Source: Nakazawaea peltata | Taxonomy: Eukaryota > Ascomycota > Pichiomycetes > Alaninales > Pachysolenaceae | Direction: 5' to 3' | Length of the DNA: 64,000 nt | NCBI GenBank assembly: GCA_001599355.1 | Contig: BCGQ01000001.1 | Location: forward strand, 809,135-873,134 | The notes under the pieces: generated by a model | Told to the model about the DNA's origin: nothing | The model's input: the letters and a program-made list of their open reading frames with translations, nothing else | Database searches by the model: none | In this document: positions 35,586-44,962 of the stretch, piece by piece | Numbering within the stretch: position 1 is the first letter of the stretch | Layout of the letters: every line of letters begins with the position of its first letter | Made by a program: the position numbers and the translations under genes

Positions 35586-37928
35586 CTAAATTTGAAGACG
35601 CTTCAACTCACAAACCTCAAAAGGTTCACTCTCACTGTAAATACTATCCAATTGAGCATTGACAACCTCAGATGAAGACTCAACACAATTGATATACTCA
35701 ATAAGTGCAATTGAATCTTGCAGTTTAGAGATCTCCTCCACACAAATGGCCTTAGATTCGTCAAACGTCTTGTCTTTGAAAGCGGGGAAACTTTTTCCGA
35801 TCGACATCTCCACCAATTTGGCGATCTTGTCATCCTTTTGAGCAGCCTTTAACTCCAAAATCAAAGGATACACAATTTTGTTACCGGATTCTTTCTTATG
35901 AATTTTGTTAACCTCCAGTAAAGCCAATACATATTTTTCAATCGCAATATAATACTTGAAATACATGTAGTAGACAGGGACGGATTCGGCACTAGATTTC
36001 TTCAAATACTCATAGAACTTAGCGATAGGATCGACATCCAAAAGTTCCAACCCGATAGGATCTTCATCCTTGTCGTAAGAGACAATCTGGCGAATAAATT
36101 CTTCTCTTTTCTTCATCTCTTGCTTTGTCAATTTCTTCTTCTTTTGTTTGAGTTTTTCGTCGGCTGGCTCCGCATTCTCAGCCTGGGGCTCCTTCAACAT
36201 ATAAAGTTTGTAGAACCCTTCCAAAGTCTTGGTATAATTGGAGTCGTTGAACAAATTATCAGCCCAGGACAACATATTGAGGTAATGACGAGGAGTCCCC
36301 TTACGCATACAATAAGAGTGGAAATCGACCTGATCATTGGAATATTCCTCATAAATCTTATCGATCGCATTGAATCTCTTTAAGGCCAACAGTTTATAAT
36401 TCTTCAGTAACTCCAGATCCTCGGTTTCCTTGTATAATCTGTAGTAGGCAGCAGCACTCTCGAGAATGAACCAACAACATTGCATGGTATGCAAATCCTT
36501 AATACCGTTAGCCAGTTCTTTATCGGATTTGGTGAACAAAGAAATCGTAGAAGCCAGTTCGTCAACCATATTGGCACGAAGTTGGTATTTAGTGGTTTTA
36601 GAATTGATGAATCTGTCTTGTAAATCCAACTCTCTTCCTTGATTCATGACATCGGCTGCCTCAGCCAATTTGTTTTCATGCTTCAAGATTCTGGCTTTAA
36701 GAATGTACAATTCAACTAAAGTTGGAGTATGTTCCAAAGCAGCATCAATATACTTAGTAGCAGTGACTAAATCCTTCTTATACAAATAGTTTTGGGAAAG
36801 GAAGTAGTTTGTCCAACACCAAGTCAAAGGACTATGTTCCTGAGCTGAGCCACTAGTCAAGAATTCCAATACGATTTTCTCCAATAATTCACTCTTGAGC
36901 TTGTTCTTATACAATGGCTTGACATTGACGAAAATGGAAGGGACTCCTCTCTTCAATTGACCGCAAACATACAGAGACAATCTGCTTTCCAATTCCCCAT
37001 CATCATTGTTTTTGAGGAATTGCAAAGGAATGAATTGGACAGGATCAGCCTTTGGATAGAATTTGGCCAATTTGTCGTACAATGCCAACCGTTTGGCGGT
37101 ATCGGATGGGTCAATTTCTAACGATTTTTCCAACAGATAGTAATACTCCTTGTTATCAGGATTACGTTTAATCAACTTTCTGTAAACGATACTGGCCTCT
37201 TTGGATCTGTTCAAGTTCATTAAATAGTTCAGTTTCATTTCAAGAACACTCTTTTGATCGTAAACTTTGGACTCGATATATTCGAGATTTTTCAAACCTT
37301 TCTCGAATTCACCACTCTCCAGAATGATCTGGTTCTTATAGATCAGACATTCGCTATGTTCGAACATATCCAGATCATTCAATTTATCCTCAATCAAGGA
37401 CTCGATTCTAGCTAAAACTTTTTCAGCCGCCTTATAATCTTTATTCAAATGATGAGCAACGGCAGTAGAGGTCCAGTTGGATCTATAACCTGGCTGATCA
37501 TCCAAGTATACTAATCTTGACTCAACTAAACCTTTGTAATCTCTGAGTTGAGATTGAACGATCGATAATTCTCTCAGAATGTTCTTGTTAGTGCTACCAT
37601 TATCCAAAGCTGCTTTGAACCATTTACTGGCATTGGTATAGTCATTGATGTTTCTATAGTAGATAGCGACGATATGGTTTGCGACTGGATTGGATTCGCT
37701 CTTAGCAATGGATTTCTCAACATATTGTTTAGCCTTGACCTTTTCTTCAAGGTAATACAATACTAAACCTTTCAAAGCCAAACTCTCGACATGGGCTGAA
37801 TTCTTCTTCAAATTCAGGTCTAAGATTTTGATGGATTTTTTGTATTGTTTGGATTCATATAACTTTAAGGCCTCTTTGAATTGCTGGTCCTCTTTAGTGG
37901 AGAACAAAGGAAGAGATTTTCTTGACAT
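35586..37928 (-). CDS. NAT1: N-terminal acetyltransferase A auxiliary subunit
   Basis: 780 residues, minus strand, ATG 37926-37928. Nat1/Naa15 is the large TPR scaffold that anchors the catalytic subunit Ard1/Naa10 to the ribosome for co-translational N-acetylation. The protein is helical throughout. The opening FSTKEDQQFKEALKLYESKQ followed by SIKILDLNL is the conserved Naa15 N-terminus, and TPR-type repeats such as HIVAIYYRNINDYTNASKWF and STAVAHHLNKDYKAAEKVL follow. A Lys-rich stretch (KLKQKKKKLTKQEMKKREEF) around residue 610 corresponds to the basic region of the family. S. cerevisiae Nat1 has 854 residues, so this one is slightly shorter. Confidence 0.94.
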   Translation of the reverse strand: MSRKSLPLFSTKEDQQFKEALKLYESKQYKKSIKILDLNLKKNSAHVESLALKGLVLYYLEEKVKAKQYVEKSIAKSESNPVANHIVAIYYRNINDYTNASKWFKAALDNGSTNKNILRELSIVQSQLRDYKGLVESRLVYLDDQPGYRSNWTSTAVAHHLNKDYKAAEKVLARIESLIEDKLNDLDMFEHSECLIYKNQIILESGEFEKGLKNLEYIESKVYDQKSVLEMKLNYLMNLNRSKEASIVYRKLIKRNPDNKEYYYLLEKSLEIDPSDTAKRLALYDKLAKFYPKADPVQFIPLQFLKNNDDGELESRLSLYVCGQLKRGVPSIFVNVKPLYKNKLKSELLEKIVLEFLTSGSAQEHSPLTWCWTNYFLSQNYLYKKDLVTATKYIDAALEHTPTLVELYILKARILKHENKLAEAADVMNQGRELDLQDRFINSKTTKYQLRANMVDELASTISLFTKSDKELANGIKDLHTMQCCWFILESAAAYYRLYKETEDLELLKNYKLLALKRFNAIDKIYEEYSNDQVDFHSYCMRKGTPRHYLNMLSWADNLFNDSNYTKTLEGFYKLYMLKEPQAENAEPADEKLKQKKKKLTKQEMKKREEFIRQIVSYDKDEDPIGLELLDVDPIAKFYEYLKKSSAESVPVYYMYFKYYIAIEKYVLALLEVNKIHKKESGNKIVYPLILELKAAQKDDKIAKLVEMSIGKSFPAFKDKTFDESKAICVEEISKLQDSIALIEYINCVESSSEVVNAQLDSIYSESEPFEVCELKRLQI

Positions 37929-38794
37929 TGTTCAACGGCGGTTGTGGATGAAGTAGGGGAGGTTTCGAGGAATCGTCGATGAAAAATGATGGAAAAATCT
38001 TTAAGAAGAGAGCGAAATATGAAAAGAAAGGGGGCGCTGAGGAGAGATAATCGGCTCAGTTTAGATTTGATAATTTATGAGCAAAATAAGGGAGGGATAA
38101 CAAAGGGGGTGAGGAGGAAACAATAGCAGATGATTAGTGGACTTTGAGAGATAAAGGAATATAAATATTTGATATGGGTGATGAGTGGAGACGAGTTAGG
38201 GGAATTGAGTAACGAGAGAGTAATAAAGTACTAGGAAATACTAGGAACTCCCACCTAGTGTTTCCGGTCTAGTGCACCGGCCTAGTCTTTACTATCAGCT
38301 TTAGTTCCACCCTGTAAGTTCTACCTATAAGTTCTCCCTCTTAGTTTTCCCTCATAATCATAATTTCCCCTTCTTTTCCTTGTTTTTCCTTGTCTTCCCT
38401 ACATTTCCTGCTCAGCACTCATTTTTCTACCAAACACTCACCCTTGGCTTTTTGCTACTTTTCCTTAAGTTTTCCCTCCTTTATTTCCCTACTTTTCCTA
38501 TTTTTCCTAGCATGTGTTCTCGTATAGAAAATCACAGCGACAAATAGACAAATAAAGACACTTTTTGATAGCAAAAGAAGAACATATCGAGGTGGCCAAT
38601 TCCAATTATCTGTGGGCGCGAATTTATTACCCACATTTGAACCCTGATAGACTCGAGTTATCATCAGTGAAGATTCCTTTCTGATCTGTCGTCATTTTAC
38701 CATCAGCGCGTCATCCCATCGCCATCGCCATCGCCTTGCCATCGCCTTGCAATCGCCATCACGATCAACGTCCACCTAATTCTTCTCATTTAAA
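37929..38794. other. Intergenic region between NAT1 and PAH1 (divergent)
   Basis: 866 bp shared by two divergent promoters. Near NAT1 the plus strand has G-runs (37945-38115), so the NAT1 coding strand is C-rich. At 38235-38350 there are imperfect repeats built on CTAGT and AAGTTCTCCCTC. Near PAH1 there is the CATCGC hexamer repeat (38718-38770). A short ORF at 38455-38664 has no support. Confidence 0.5.
38718..38770 (+). repeat. CATCGC/CTTGC hexamer-like repeat upstream of PAH1
   Basis: About seven imperfect copies of GCCATC / GCCTTG, located 25-77 bp before the PAH1 ATG and so probably in its leader. Simple-sequence expansion is the likely origin. Confidence 0.7.
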
Positions 38795-41095
38795 ATGCAA
38801 TATGTGGGACGAGCTTTGGACTCCGTTTCCAAAACATGGAGTTCAATTAACCCAGCAACTTTAAGTGGTGCCGTTGATGTCATCGTCGTCCAACAAGAGA
38901 ACGGAGATATGGCATGCTCTCCCTTCCACGTCCGTTTCGGAAAGTTCCAATTGCTTCGACCATCTCAAAAGAAAGTTGCTTTTATTGTGAATGGCCAGAA
39001 GACAAACTTACCAATGAAATTGGGTGATGGAGGAGAACTGTTCTTTGTTTTTGAGACCGCCTACGACCCTTCTATCCCAAGAGATTACCAGACATCTCCA
39101 GTGATATCACCTCTGTCATCACCGGATCCTCCATCACCTTTGAAGAACTCTGATGAACCAGATTTTTTGGATTTGGGTGAGAGTGTATCCGATTCAAGTA
39201 GTGCATTGGCTTCTGGAAGTGCTACAACTAGCTCTAATACAGCTGCTGCTCCAGCTACATCACCACCTCTGGCTCCACCAGGCCATTCCTTAGCAAAAAG
39301 ACTCTCTTATGAGCAAGCTCAAAAATTGTCCAAAAAATTAACCATTAAAAACATCCCTACGAGAGTAGACCAAGATGGTGGTTTATTCTTGGACATGCAA
39401 GGTTATAAAAGTGATAACAAACAAGTACATGACTCAGATGAACTCATCAAGACTTTACTCTTGGATGAATTCGGACAAAATATAGATATAGATAAGTTAA
39501 TCAAGGAGGATCAAGAGGGTAATATCTTGATTGGTGGTCCACATGATGATGAACTGGATACTCCAAATGGTATTCCAATGTCTCCTTCACCTCCCCTCTC
39601 CCCACTGGCATCTGATGTATCCTCTTTCAATATTCAATCAGATGAAGAATTAGAACCAACAGAAAATGGTACAATTTTCCTGAAATCGTTAAGATTAACT
39701 AACGAACAACTTCAGTGTCTCAATTTGAAAGAAGGTGCCAATGACATTCAGTTTTCCGTTAATGAAGGACGTGCTGTTATCAATGCCCGTTTATTTTTAT
39801 GGAAATGTAATGTTCCAGTGGTTATTTCTGATATAGATGGTACCATAACAAAGTCCGATGCTTTAGGGCATGTATTAACAATGATCGGAAAGGATTGGAC
39901 TCACGAAGGAGTTTCACGTTTATTCACCGATATATCTATGAACGGATACAATATAATGTATCTTACTGCCAGATCTGTGGGCCAACTGGATGCTACTAGA
40001 AATTATCTCGATAATATTTGCCAAGATGGTCAGGTACTTCCAAAAGGTCCAGTTATTTTAAGTCCCGATAGAACTTTTGCTCTGTTGAGAAGAGAAGTCA
40101 TCTTAAAGAAACCAGAGGTGTTTAAAATGTCGTGTTTGAATGATATCAAGTCTTTGTATAGGCTTGAAGGTAACTCTAAGACTCCATTCATTGCTGGTTT
40201 CGGTAATAGAATTACCGATGCTTTATCATATAGATCAGTGGGGATTCCATCTTCAAGGATTTTCACTATCAATCCAGATGGAGAAGTACATATGGAGTTA
40301 TTGGAATTAGCAGGGTACAAATCATCATACATTTTTATCACTGAGTTGGTTGATCATTTCTTCCCACCTGTCAAGATGGAGGCTATCAAATCATCTGGAA
40401 GCAATAGTCAGAAAAAGAAGTTGTATGTATCAAACGATGAAAGCTTTACCGATGTCAATTTTTGGAGAGAGCCTATTGGAGATTTGAGTGATTTGAGTGA
40501 TGATGATGTGACTCCACCACCTCCTTCTTCTACTAACAAATCACCACCTTCGTCACCATCTCTTTCTTTAAGACTGAATAGTTTCACATTACCCCTGTTA
40601 CCATCATCTCCGGTGTTGAATCCACTTGGAAAGGCTAAGGCTAGTGTTTCTGAGACCGATCTTAGTGATGTAAATGCTACAGGAATCATCAATTCTCCTA
40701 TATCTGCACTTAAAAGTGCATTGAACCTGCCTAATAGTGAGGTTGATGATGATTATAATGACCATGAAGATATTAGTTTTGTTGATGAAGATGAGGACGA
40801 GGATGATATTATTTATGAAGATGAAGAAGAGGATTATAGTGATGAGGATTATGTTCCGGATGAAGATGAAGATGAAGATGAAGACGAAGAAGATGAGTAT
40901 TATGTTGAAGAAGAATATGATGAAGATGAAGATTTGGATGGTGATTTATTAGAGAGTCCAGATCTGAGTCCAAGTCCTAGTTCGAATTTGAAGTCAAACT
41001 TAAGTATGGAGAAACCAAAAGTTTCAAAACTGAGTGATGTTTTAGCAGCTGATAAGGTAGCATCAGAGATTGAGAAATTGAAATTGAGTCGCTAA
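38795..41095 (+). CDS. PAH1: Lipin-type phosphatidate phosphatase
   Basis: 766 residues. It dephosphorylates phosphatidic acid to diacylglycerol for triacylglycerol synthesis and represses phospholipid genes. The N-LIP domain starts at the first residue (MQYVGRALDSVSKTWSSINP). The C-LIP/HAD catalytic domain lies at about 325-530 with SDIDGTITKSDALGH (DxDGT), TARSVGQ, and RREVILKKPEVFK. WREPIGDL contains the conserved Trp of Pah1. The last about 100 residues are extremely acidic, like the tail recognised by the Nem1-Spo7 phosphatase. CTG codons at residues 398 (VGQxDATRNYL) and 430 (FAxLRREVILKK) match Ala in yeast Pah1 as I recall it. S. cerevisiae Pah1 has 862 residues. Confidence 0.97.
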   Translation: MQYVGRALDSVSKTWSSINPATLSGAVDVIVVQQENGDMACSPFHVRFGKFQLLRPSQKKVAFIVNGQKTNLPMKLGDGGELFFVFETAYDPSIPRDYQTSPVISPLSSPDPPSPLKNSDEPDFLDLGESVSDSSSALASGSATTSSNTAAAPATSPPLAPPGHSLAKRLSYEQAQKLSKKLTIKNIPTRVDQDGGLFLDMQGYKSDNKQVHDSDELIKTLLLDEFGQNIDIDKLIKEDQEGNILIGGPHDDELDTPNGIPMSPSPPLSPLASDVSSFNIQSDEELEPTENGTIFLKSLRLTNEQLQCLNLKEGANDIQFSVNEGRAVINARLFLWKCNVPVVISDIDGTITKSDALGHVLTMIGKDWTHEGVSRLFTDISMNGYNIMYLTARSVGQLDATRNYLDNICQDGQVLPKGPVILSPDRTFALLRREVILKKPEVFKMSCLNDIKSLYRLEGNSKTPFIAGFGNRITDALSYRSVGIPSSRIFTINPDGEVHMELLELAGYKSSYIFITELVDHFFPPVKMEAIKSSGSNSQKKKLYVSNDESFTDVNFWREPIGDLSDLSDDDVTPPPPSSTNKSPPSSPSLSLRLNSFTLPLLPSSPVLNPLGKAKASVSETDLSDVNATGIINSPISALKSALNLPNSEVDDDYNDHEDISFVDEDEDEDDIIYEDEEEDYSDEDYVPDEDEDEDEDEEDEYYVEEEYDEDEDLDGDLLESPDLSPSPSSNLKSNLSMEKPKVSKLSDVLAADKVASEIEKLKLSR

Positions 41096-41196
41096 TAAAA
41101 CATATATTTAACTATTATACAGTAGAGTACAGCAGTAGCAGGAAATGGCATGCAATAGCAGGAGACAGCAGAGCAGTAGCTAGACCTGAGTAAACC

Positions 41197-43176
41197 TTAA
41201 TGAGTGATATACTCGGAAGAGCCATTAATAGGCAGTGAAACTTCGGTGGAATCAACAGTAGACAGGGGCAGAGCAGGCAGAGCAGGCAGAGCAGGCAGAG
41301 CAGGCAGAGCAGGCAGAGCAGGCAGAGCAGGCAGAGCAGGCAGAGCAGGTTCCGTTGCCTCCACAATCTCAACCTCTCCCTCCTTACTTCTCAACTCCTC
41401 ACGAAACTTCTTATCACTAACCTGATAAATCCCATTCTCCAGATCAATTAATTCACACTCTAATTCACTATCCAATATAGACTTGAAATCCTTATGATCA
41501 ATCTCCCATCCCAACCGTCCACATATATAACTAATAATAGGATCACAATAACCTAGAAGACTAACGTCAAACTCACAATGACTAACAGGATCTCTATTAA
41601 TAAGAATTTGTGGAACGTCTGTGGAAATTTGATTGACAATTTCCGAAACAGGGGCAACTTTTAACGAGGTCCCAATACAAACCAATAAATCACATTTTTT
41701 CGCATCTTCGGCAATCAAATCATGGTACCTTTTTGGCAACAGCTCACCGAAAAAAGTGATATCAGGCTTCATTACACCAAATGATCCATCCATCTCAGAT
41801 TTTTCTCTCTCTTTTTTACACCAAGGGCATAAGGGGAGCTCTTTAGCTCTGATTTCTTTGTATATGGTGGAGCCAGGAACTTTGAATCCGCAAGTAATAC
41901 ATGTCAGTGTGGCAAACGAGCCGTGACACTGGACCAACTTATCCAGATCGACTCCAGCATTCTCCTCCAAATTATCAATATTTTGAGTATAATTCCTCAA
42001 TAATTTTCCCTTGTCTTGTACAAGCTTTATAAACCCGTGTAAAGGGGTAAATGCGTCATCTGGGGGTAAAATCATGTGCGCTATAGAGTAAAATAATTCT
42101 GGTTCTTCGTGGAATTGGGGTAAACTAAACACTTCCTGAGGGTCGCTGAGTCCAAGGTTTGTGATCTGGGAATAAAAACCTTGTGAAGATCTGAAATCGG
42201 GGATTCCTAATGAGGTGGAAATCCCAGCCCCTGTTAAGATCAATATATTCTCACTTGTCTTCAATTTTTCTAAAACTTGCTCGATCGTCTTGAAATCTTC
42301 TAATCTGATACGGGTATCTAATACTTTGTTCATCAGCCTTTGGAGGAGATGAATGGAGTATCTTAATTTCAAGACGTCATCGTCAGAGTCAGGGATACGG
42401 GCACGGAATCCAAGTAATGAGATCACACGTTTAATTTCCTCCGCTCCCAGAGTTATTGGTAAATATTTATCGAGGAATACTTGGGATCCGGCTTGTTTTA
42501 AGAAATGTCTAGCGATGAATTTTTCACGGTCAGAAATCGAGTCGTCACTATCACCACTGTCATCACTATCATCACTATCACTATCACTATCATTAGAATC
42601 GAAACTGTGACTTTCAGATCTGTCTCCGGTTTCACCCAGCAGAAGTTGAGCTTGGGATTCGAATTCGGGACCCTCATCGGATGCAGAATCATCTTCAGAT
42701 CCTGTACCTGCAGACCCCAGATCTTCCTCGGCATTTGCAGACTTGATATCTGCAGACTTCATGTCTTCAGACCCCATATCCACACCATCTCCCTCTAATG
42801 GTTCACTTTTCACCCTCTTCGATTTAACTTCCCCCTCTAACCCTATCAGGTCATTCTTAGACCGTTTCCCACGTTGACTAAACTCCATCAGCTCTTCTTC
42901 ATCTGAAATATATATAGTTTCATGAGCAGCCAGAACACCCCGCCGCACTTCTTCTGATGACTCAGAGTCAAAATTCAGCTCATATCCACCATTATACCCA
43001 TTCACCACCTTTCCATCAATTCTCGGACTATCAACACCAACCTCTTTAAATACAGGCAGAGACGCAGTCAGTGAAACACCTGAATCTGTGGGTGTTTTGA
43101 GCGGCAACGACCGGATATCGTGATCAGATTCATCGTCCGAGTTCTTCAACTCGATAGCTGGCGAAATCCCACTCAT
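41197..43176 (-). CDS. Sir2-family NAD-dependent histone deacetylase (Sir2/Hst1)
   Basis: 659 residues from the ATG at 43174-43176; the frame continues upstream to a GTG at 43248 without another ATG. The first 230 residues are acidic and Ser-rich. A Sir2 N-terminal region (REKFIARHFLKQAGSQVFLD) precedes the catalytic core with GAGISTSLGIPDFRSSQGFY, TQNIDNLE, catalytic His in VQCHGSFA, two Zn-binding CxxC pairs (CITC and CPWC) and CIGTSLKVAPVSEI. This is the Sir2/Hst1 subtype; I cannot tell silencing Sir2 from Hst1. A CTG in FATxTCITC corresponds to Ala. The C-terminus carries nine PA-CTG repeats (PAA under CUG-Ala). Confidence 0.93.
   Translation of the reverse strand: MSGISPAIELKNSDDESDHDIRSLPLKTPTDSGVSLTASLPVFKEVGVDSPRIDGKVVNGYNGGYELNFDSESSEEVRRGVLAAHETIYISDEEELMEFSQRGKRSKNDLIGLEGEVKSKRVKSEPLEGDGVDMGSEDMKSADIKSANAEEDLGSAGTGSEDDSASDEGPEFESQAQLLLGETGDRSESHSFDSNDSDSDSDDSDDSGDSDDSISDREKFIARHFLKQAGSQVFLDKYLPITLGAEEIKRVISLLGFRARIPDSDDDVLKLRYSIHLLQRLMNKVLDTRIRLEDFKTIEQVLEKLKTSENILILTGAGISTSLGIPDFRSSQGFYSQITNLGLSDPQEVFSLPQFHEEPELFYSIAHMILPPDDAFTPLHGFIKLVQDKGKLLRNYTQNIDNLEENAGVDLDKLVQCHGSFATLTCITCGFKVPGSTIYKEIRAKELPLCPWCKKEREKSEMDGSFGVMKPDITFFGELLPKRYHDLIAEDAKKCDLLVCIGTSLKVAPVSEIVNQISTDVPQILINRDPVSHCEFDVSLLGYCDPIISYICGRLGWEIDHKDFKSILDSELECELIDLENGIYQVSDKKFREELRSKEGEVEIVEATEPALPALPALPALPALPALPALPALPALPLSTVDSTEVSLPINGSSEYITH
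41268..41348. repeat. 9-bp in-frame repeat, nine perfect copies, in the Sir2-family gene
   Basis: GCAGAGCAG is repeated nine times without a mismatch on the plus strand. On the coding (minus) strand the frame is CCT GCT CTG, giving Pro-Ala-CTG nine times, followed by CCC CTG. Standard code would give PAL repeats; CUG-Ala gives PAA repeats. Perfect identity suggests recent expansion by slippage. Confidence 0.95.
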
Positions 43177-43387
43177 TCTCCTTGGTATCTCCAACCAGCC
43201 AACTCCCACCGTTATCTTCCAGATGTTTTCATCAAGACACCAACTCACATGGAGAAAAGTAGTGCAAAATATTCCAAAACCCCAAGCTGGCTCATTTAAA
43301 AAATTTTCGTCACTTTTTGAAGAGGTTCAGTTGGGTTAAGTTTGAAGCAAGAGTCAGATCTACCTGTGTGTCCGGTTTAAAGCAAAG

Positions 43388-43663
43388 ATGTCAAGTAAAC
43401 CAGCTAGATTGCCTCATTTACCAAAGTTAAAGGTCTTAAGACCTACTATAAATAAGGAGAAGAACCCATGTCTTGTGACGATGTCTTTATTGATGAGTTG
43501 TTGGGCTTCGTCTGGAGAGGCTCATCTGTCATGTTTGAAATTAGAGCAGGAGTTGAAGGTATGCATGGATAAGCTTGGAAAGGCTCCACCTCCAGGTAAA
43601 TCCTCGGTTAATTATCATTTGAAGAGATTAAAGAACAAGGTCAACCCACCTCCACATGATTAA
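43388..43663 (+). CDS. MRP10: Mitochondrial small ribosomal subunit protein mS37 (twin CX9C type)
   Basis: 91 residues, close to the 95 of yeast Mrp10. The N-terminus RLPHLPKLKVLRPT and the C-terminus SSVNYHLKRLKNKVNPPPHD match Mrp10 (which ends in GKPHD). Four Cys residues (NPCLVTMSLLMSCWAS and HLSCLKLEQELKVCMD) form the CHCH helical hairpin with CX9C spacing. It is imported through the Mia40 pathway and is part of the mitoribosomal small subunit. The start at 43388 is the first ATG. It reads divergently from the Sir2-family gene, with 211 bp between starts. Confidence 0.94.
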   Translation: MSSKPARLPHLPKLKVLRPTINKEKNPCLVTMSLLMSCWASSGEAHLSCLKLEQELKVCMDKLGKAPPPGKSSVNYHLKRLKNKVNPPPHD

Positions 43664-44395
43664 AATGGATCAAGAGGGGATGTGATGTGGGTATTAATTA
43701 TATGTTTGATACATCAGATTGGTACGATAGTTCTTGGGAACGAACATATTCACGAGGAATACCCTGAATCTTTAGTCATTATGTATATAGATCAATATAG
43801 CGTTCGGTGAACATTAATGAATAATTGTAGGTAAGGTAGTGTATATTATCACAATTCCGTAAACGGATGTTCGATAATATAGAGCAAATTACGAAAATAG
43901 ACCTATAACTTGCTTTACCCCTATTATTCAGGCGTTAAAGCAGGGGATGTAGAGACATTTGTGTTATATGAAGTTGGGTCTCAAGTGAATATGACTATTC
44001 TATGACTACTCTGTACCTACTCTATACTTTCTAAATGTCCATCTTAATCAACTCAAAAATATTAACCATCTCCACAATTTTCATCCCCCAAATTCTTCCC
44101 CTTCCCCTGCCCAGCCCTACTTGTAGATGCACATCTCAAGCGAAGCAAGATGAAATTCGCCAATTTTTTCCTCTATTGACAGCAATATAAATGCACCTGC
44201 CGCCTTTATAAATATAAAAGAGATAAATAACAACAGTTGAATAACGTTACTGAATTGCTTAATTGAGTTGATTGACAAACTTTGAAGTCCCCTCTTTCGA
44301 CAATTTTCTTGACATTTTAGATAAAAGAGGCTTATACTGCTGCTTTTGACAGGAATTGAACCCCGTACTTTTTCCCATACTTTTTCCCCTTAGAT
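43664..44395 (+). other. Intergenic region upstream of the RCR-like gene
   Basis: 732 bp of AT-rich sequence. A TATA-like TATAAATATAAAAG is at 44207-44220, about 175 bp before the next ATG. A GGGGTTCAATTCC sequence on the minus strand near 44350 looked like a tRNA T-arm but has no cloverleaf around it. No gene seen. Confidence 0.45.
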
Positions 44396-44914
44396 ATGGC
44401 AGTCATCGACTTAACCGGTGAAGCACAAAAGTTGCTCCAAAAACGTTACTATAGTAACTCCACTAGCAGTTGGTACCGTTACAAATGGGCATTATTTCTG
44501 TTGATTTTACTCCCAATTTTATTTTTGGTGTTTTTCTGGTGGGGATGTGGTCGTTTAAGACGTAGAAACCAACAACGTATCAATGACGGAACTCTGCCGG
44601 TACAAACTTGGGAACCATATCCACAACAACAGCCAATGCAACAGCAACCAATGCAGCAACCGATGGAACAACTGCCAACCCAACAACAAGCTGGTTACGG
44701 TCAACAACCATACTCTAATACCAACTATGATAATTCTGGTTACAATAACACTGGCTATAACAACACTAGTTATGACAACACTGGCTATGACAATGGGAAC
44801 TCCAATTCTCTGTACTACAAAGATTCTCAAGCCAATGATTCTTCGAACTCGGGAGTTGAATACCCTGAACAAACTTATCAAAGACCAAGTGGTCCACCAC
44901 CATCAAAGTCCTAA
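44396..44914 (+). CDS. Single-span membrane protein resembling Rcr1/Rcr2
   Basis: 172 residues. A short lumenal N-terminus ends in YYSNSTSSWYRYKW, directly followed by one membrane span (ALFLLILLPILFLVFFWW) and a basic stop-transfer RLRRRNQQR. The cytosolic tail is Gln/Pro-rich (PMQQQPMQQPMEQ), then has seven to eight Asn/Tyr repeats (YNNTGYNNTSYDNTGYDN) and ends Pro-rich. The SSSW-span-RRRR order resembles yeast Rcr1 and Rcr2 (ER/vacuole proteins linked to chitin deposition and Congo red resistance), but the rest is low-complexity and similarity is limited. It is convergent with the bHLH gene, with under 50 bp between stops. Confidence 0.6.
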   Translation: MAVIDLTGEAQKLLQKRYYSNSTSSWYRYKWALFLLILLPILFLVFFWWGCGRLRRRNQQRINDGTLPVQTWEPYPQQQPMQQQPMQQPMEQLPTQQQAGYGQQPYSNTNYDNSGYNNTGYNNTSYDNTGYDNGNSNSLYYKDSQANDSSNSGVEYPEQTYQRPSGPPPSKS

Positions 44915-44962
44915 TCTACAAACATGTATGAAAAAAGCTATATTTAAAAAAGAATATATATA

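Noticed and set aside
41204-41425. Plus-strand ORF with RAG repeats opposite the Sir2-family gene
   Set aside because: It is only the antisense of the 9-bp repeat in a well-supported conserved gene.
43177-43248. 24-residue upstream extension of the Sir2-family protein
   Set aside because: No ATG in frame, only GTG; a spliced upstream exon was considered but no donor/acceptor pair was found.
44345-44380. Minus-strand GGGGTTCAATTCCTGT resembling a tRNA T-arm
   Set aside because: The T-stem does not pair fully and no D-arm, anticodon arm or acceptor stem can be drawn around it.
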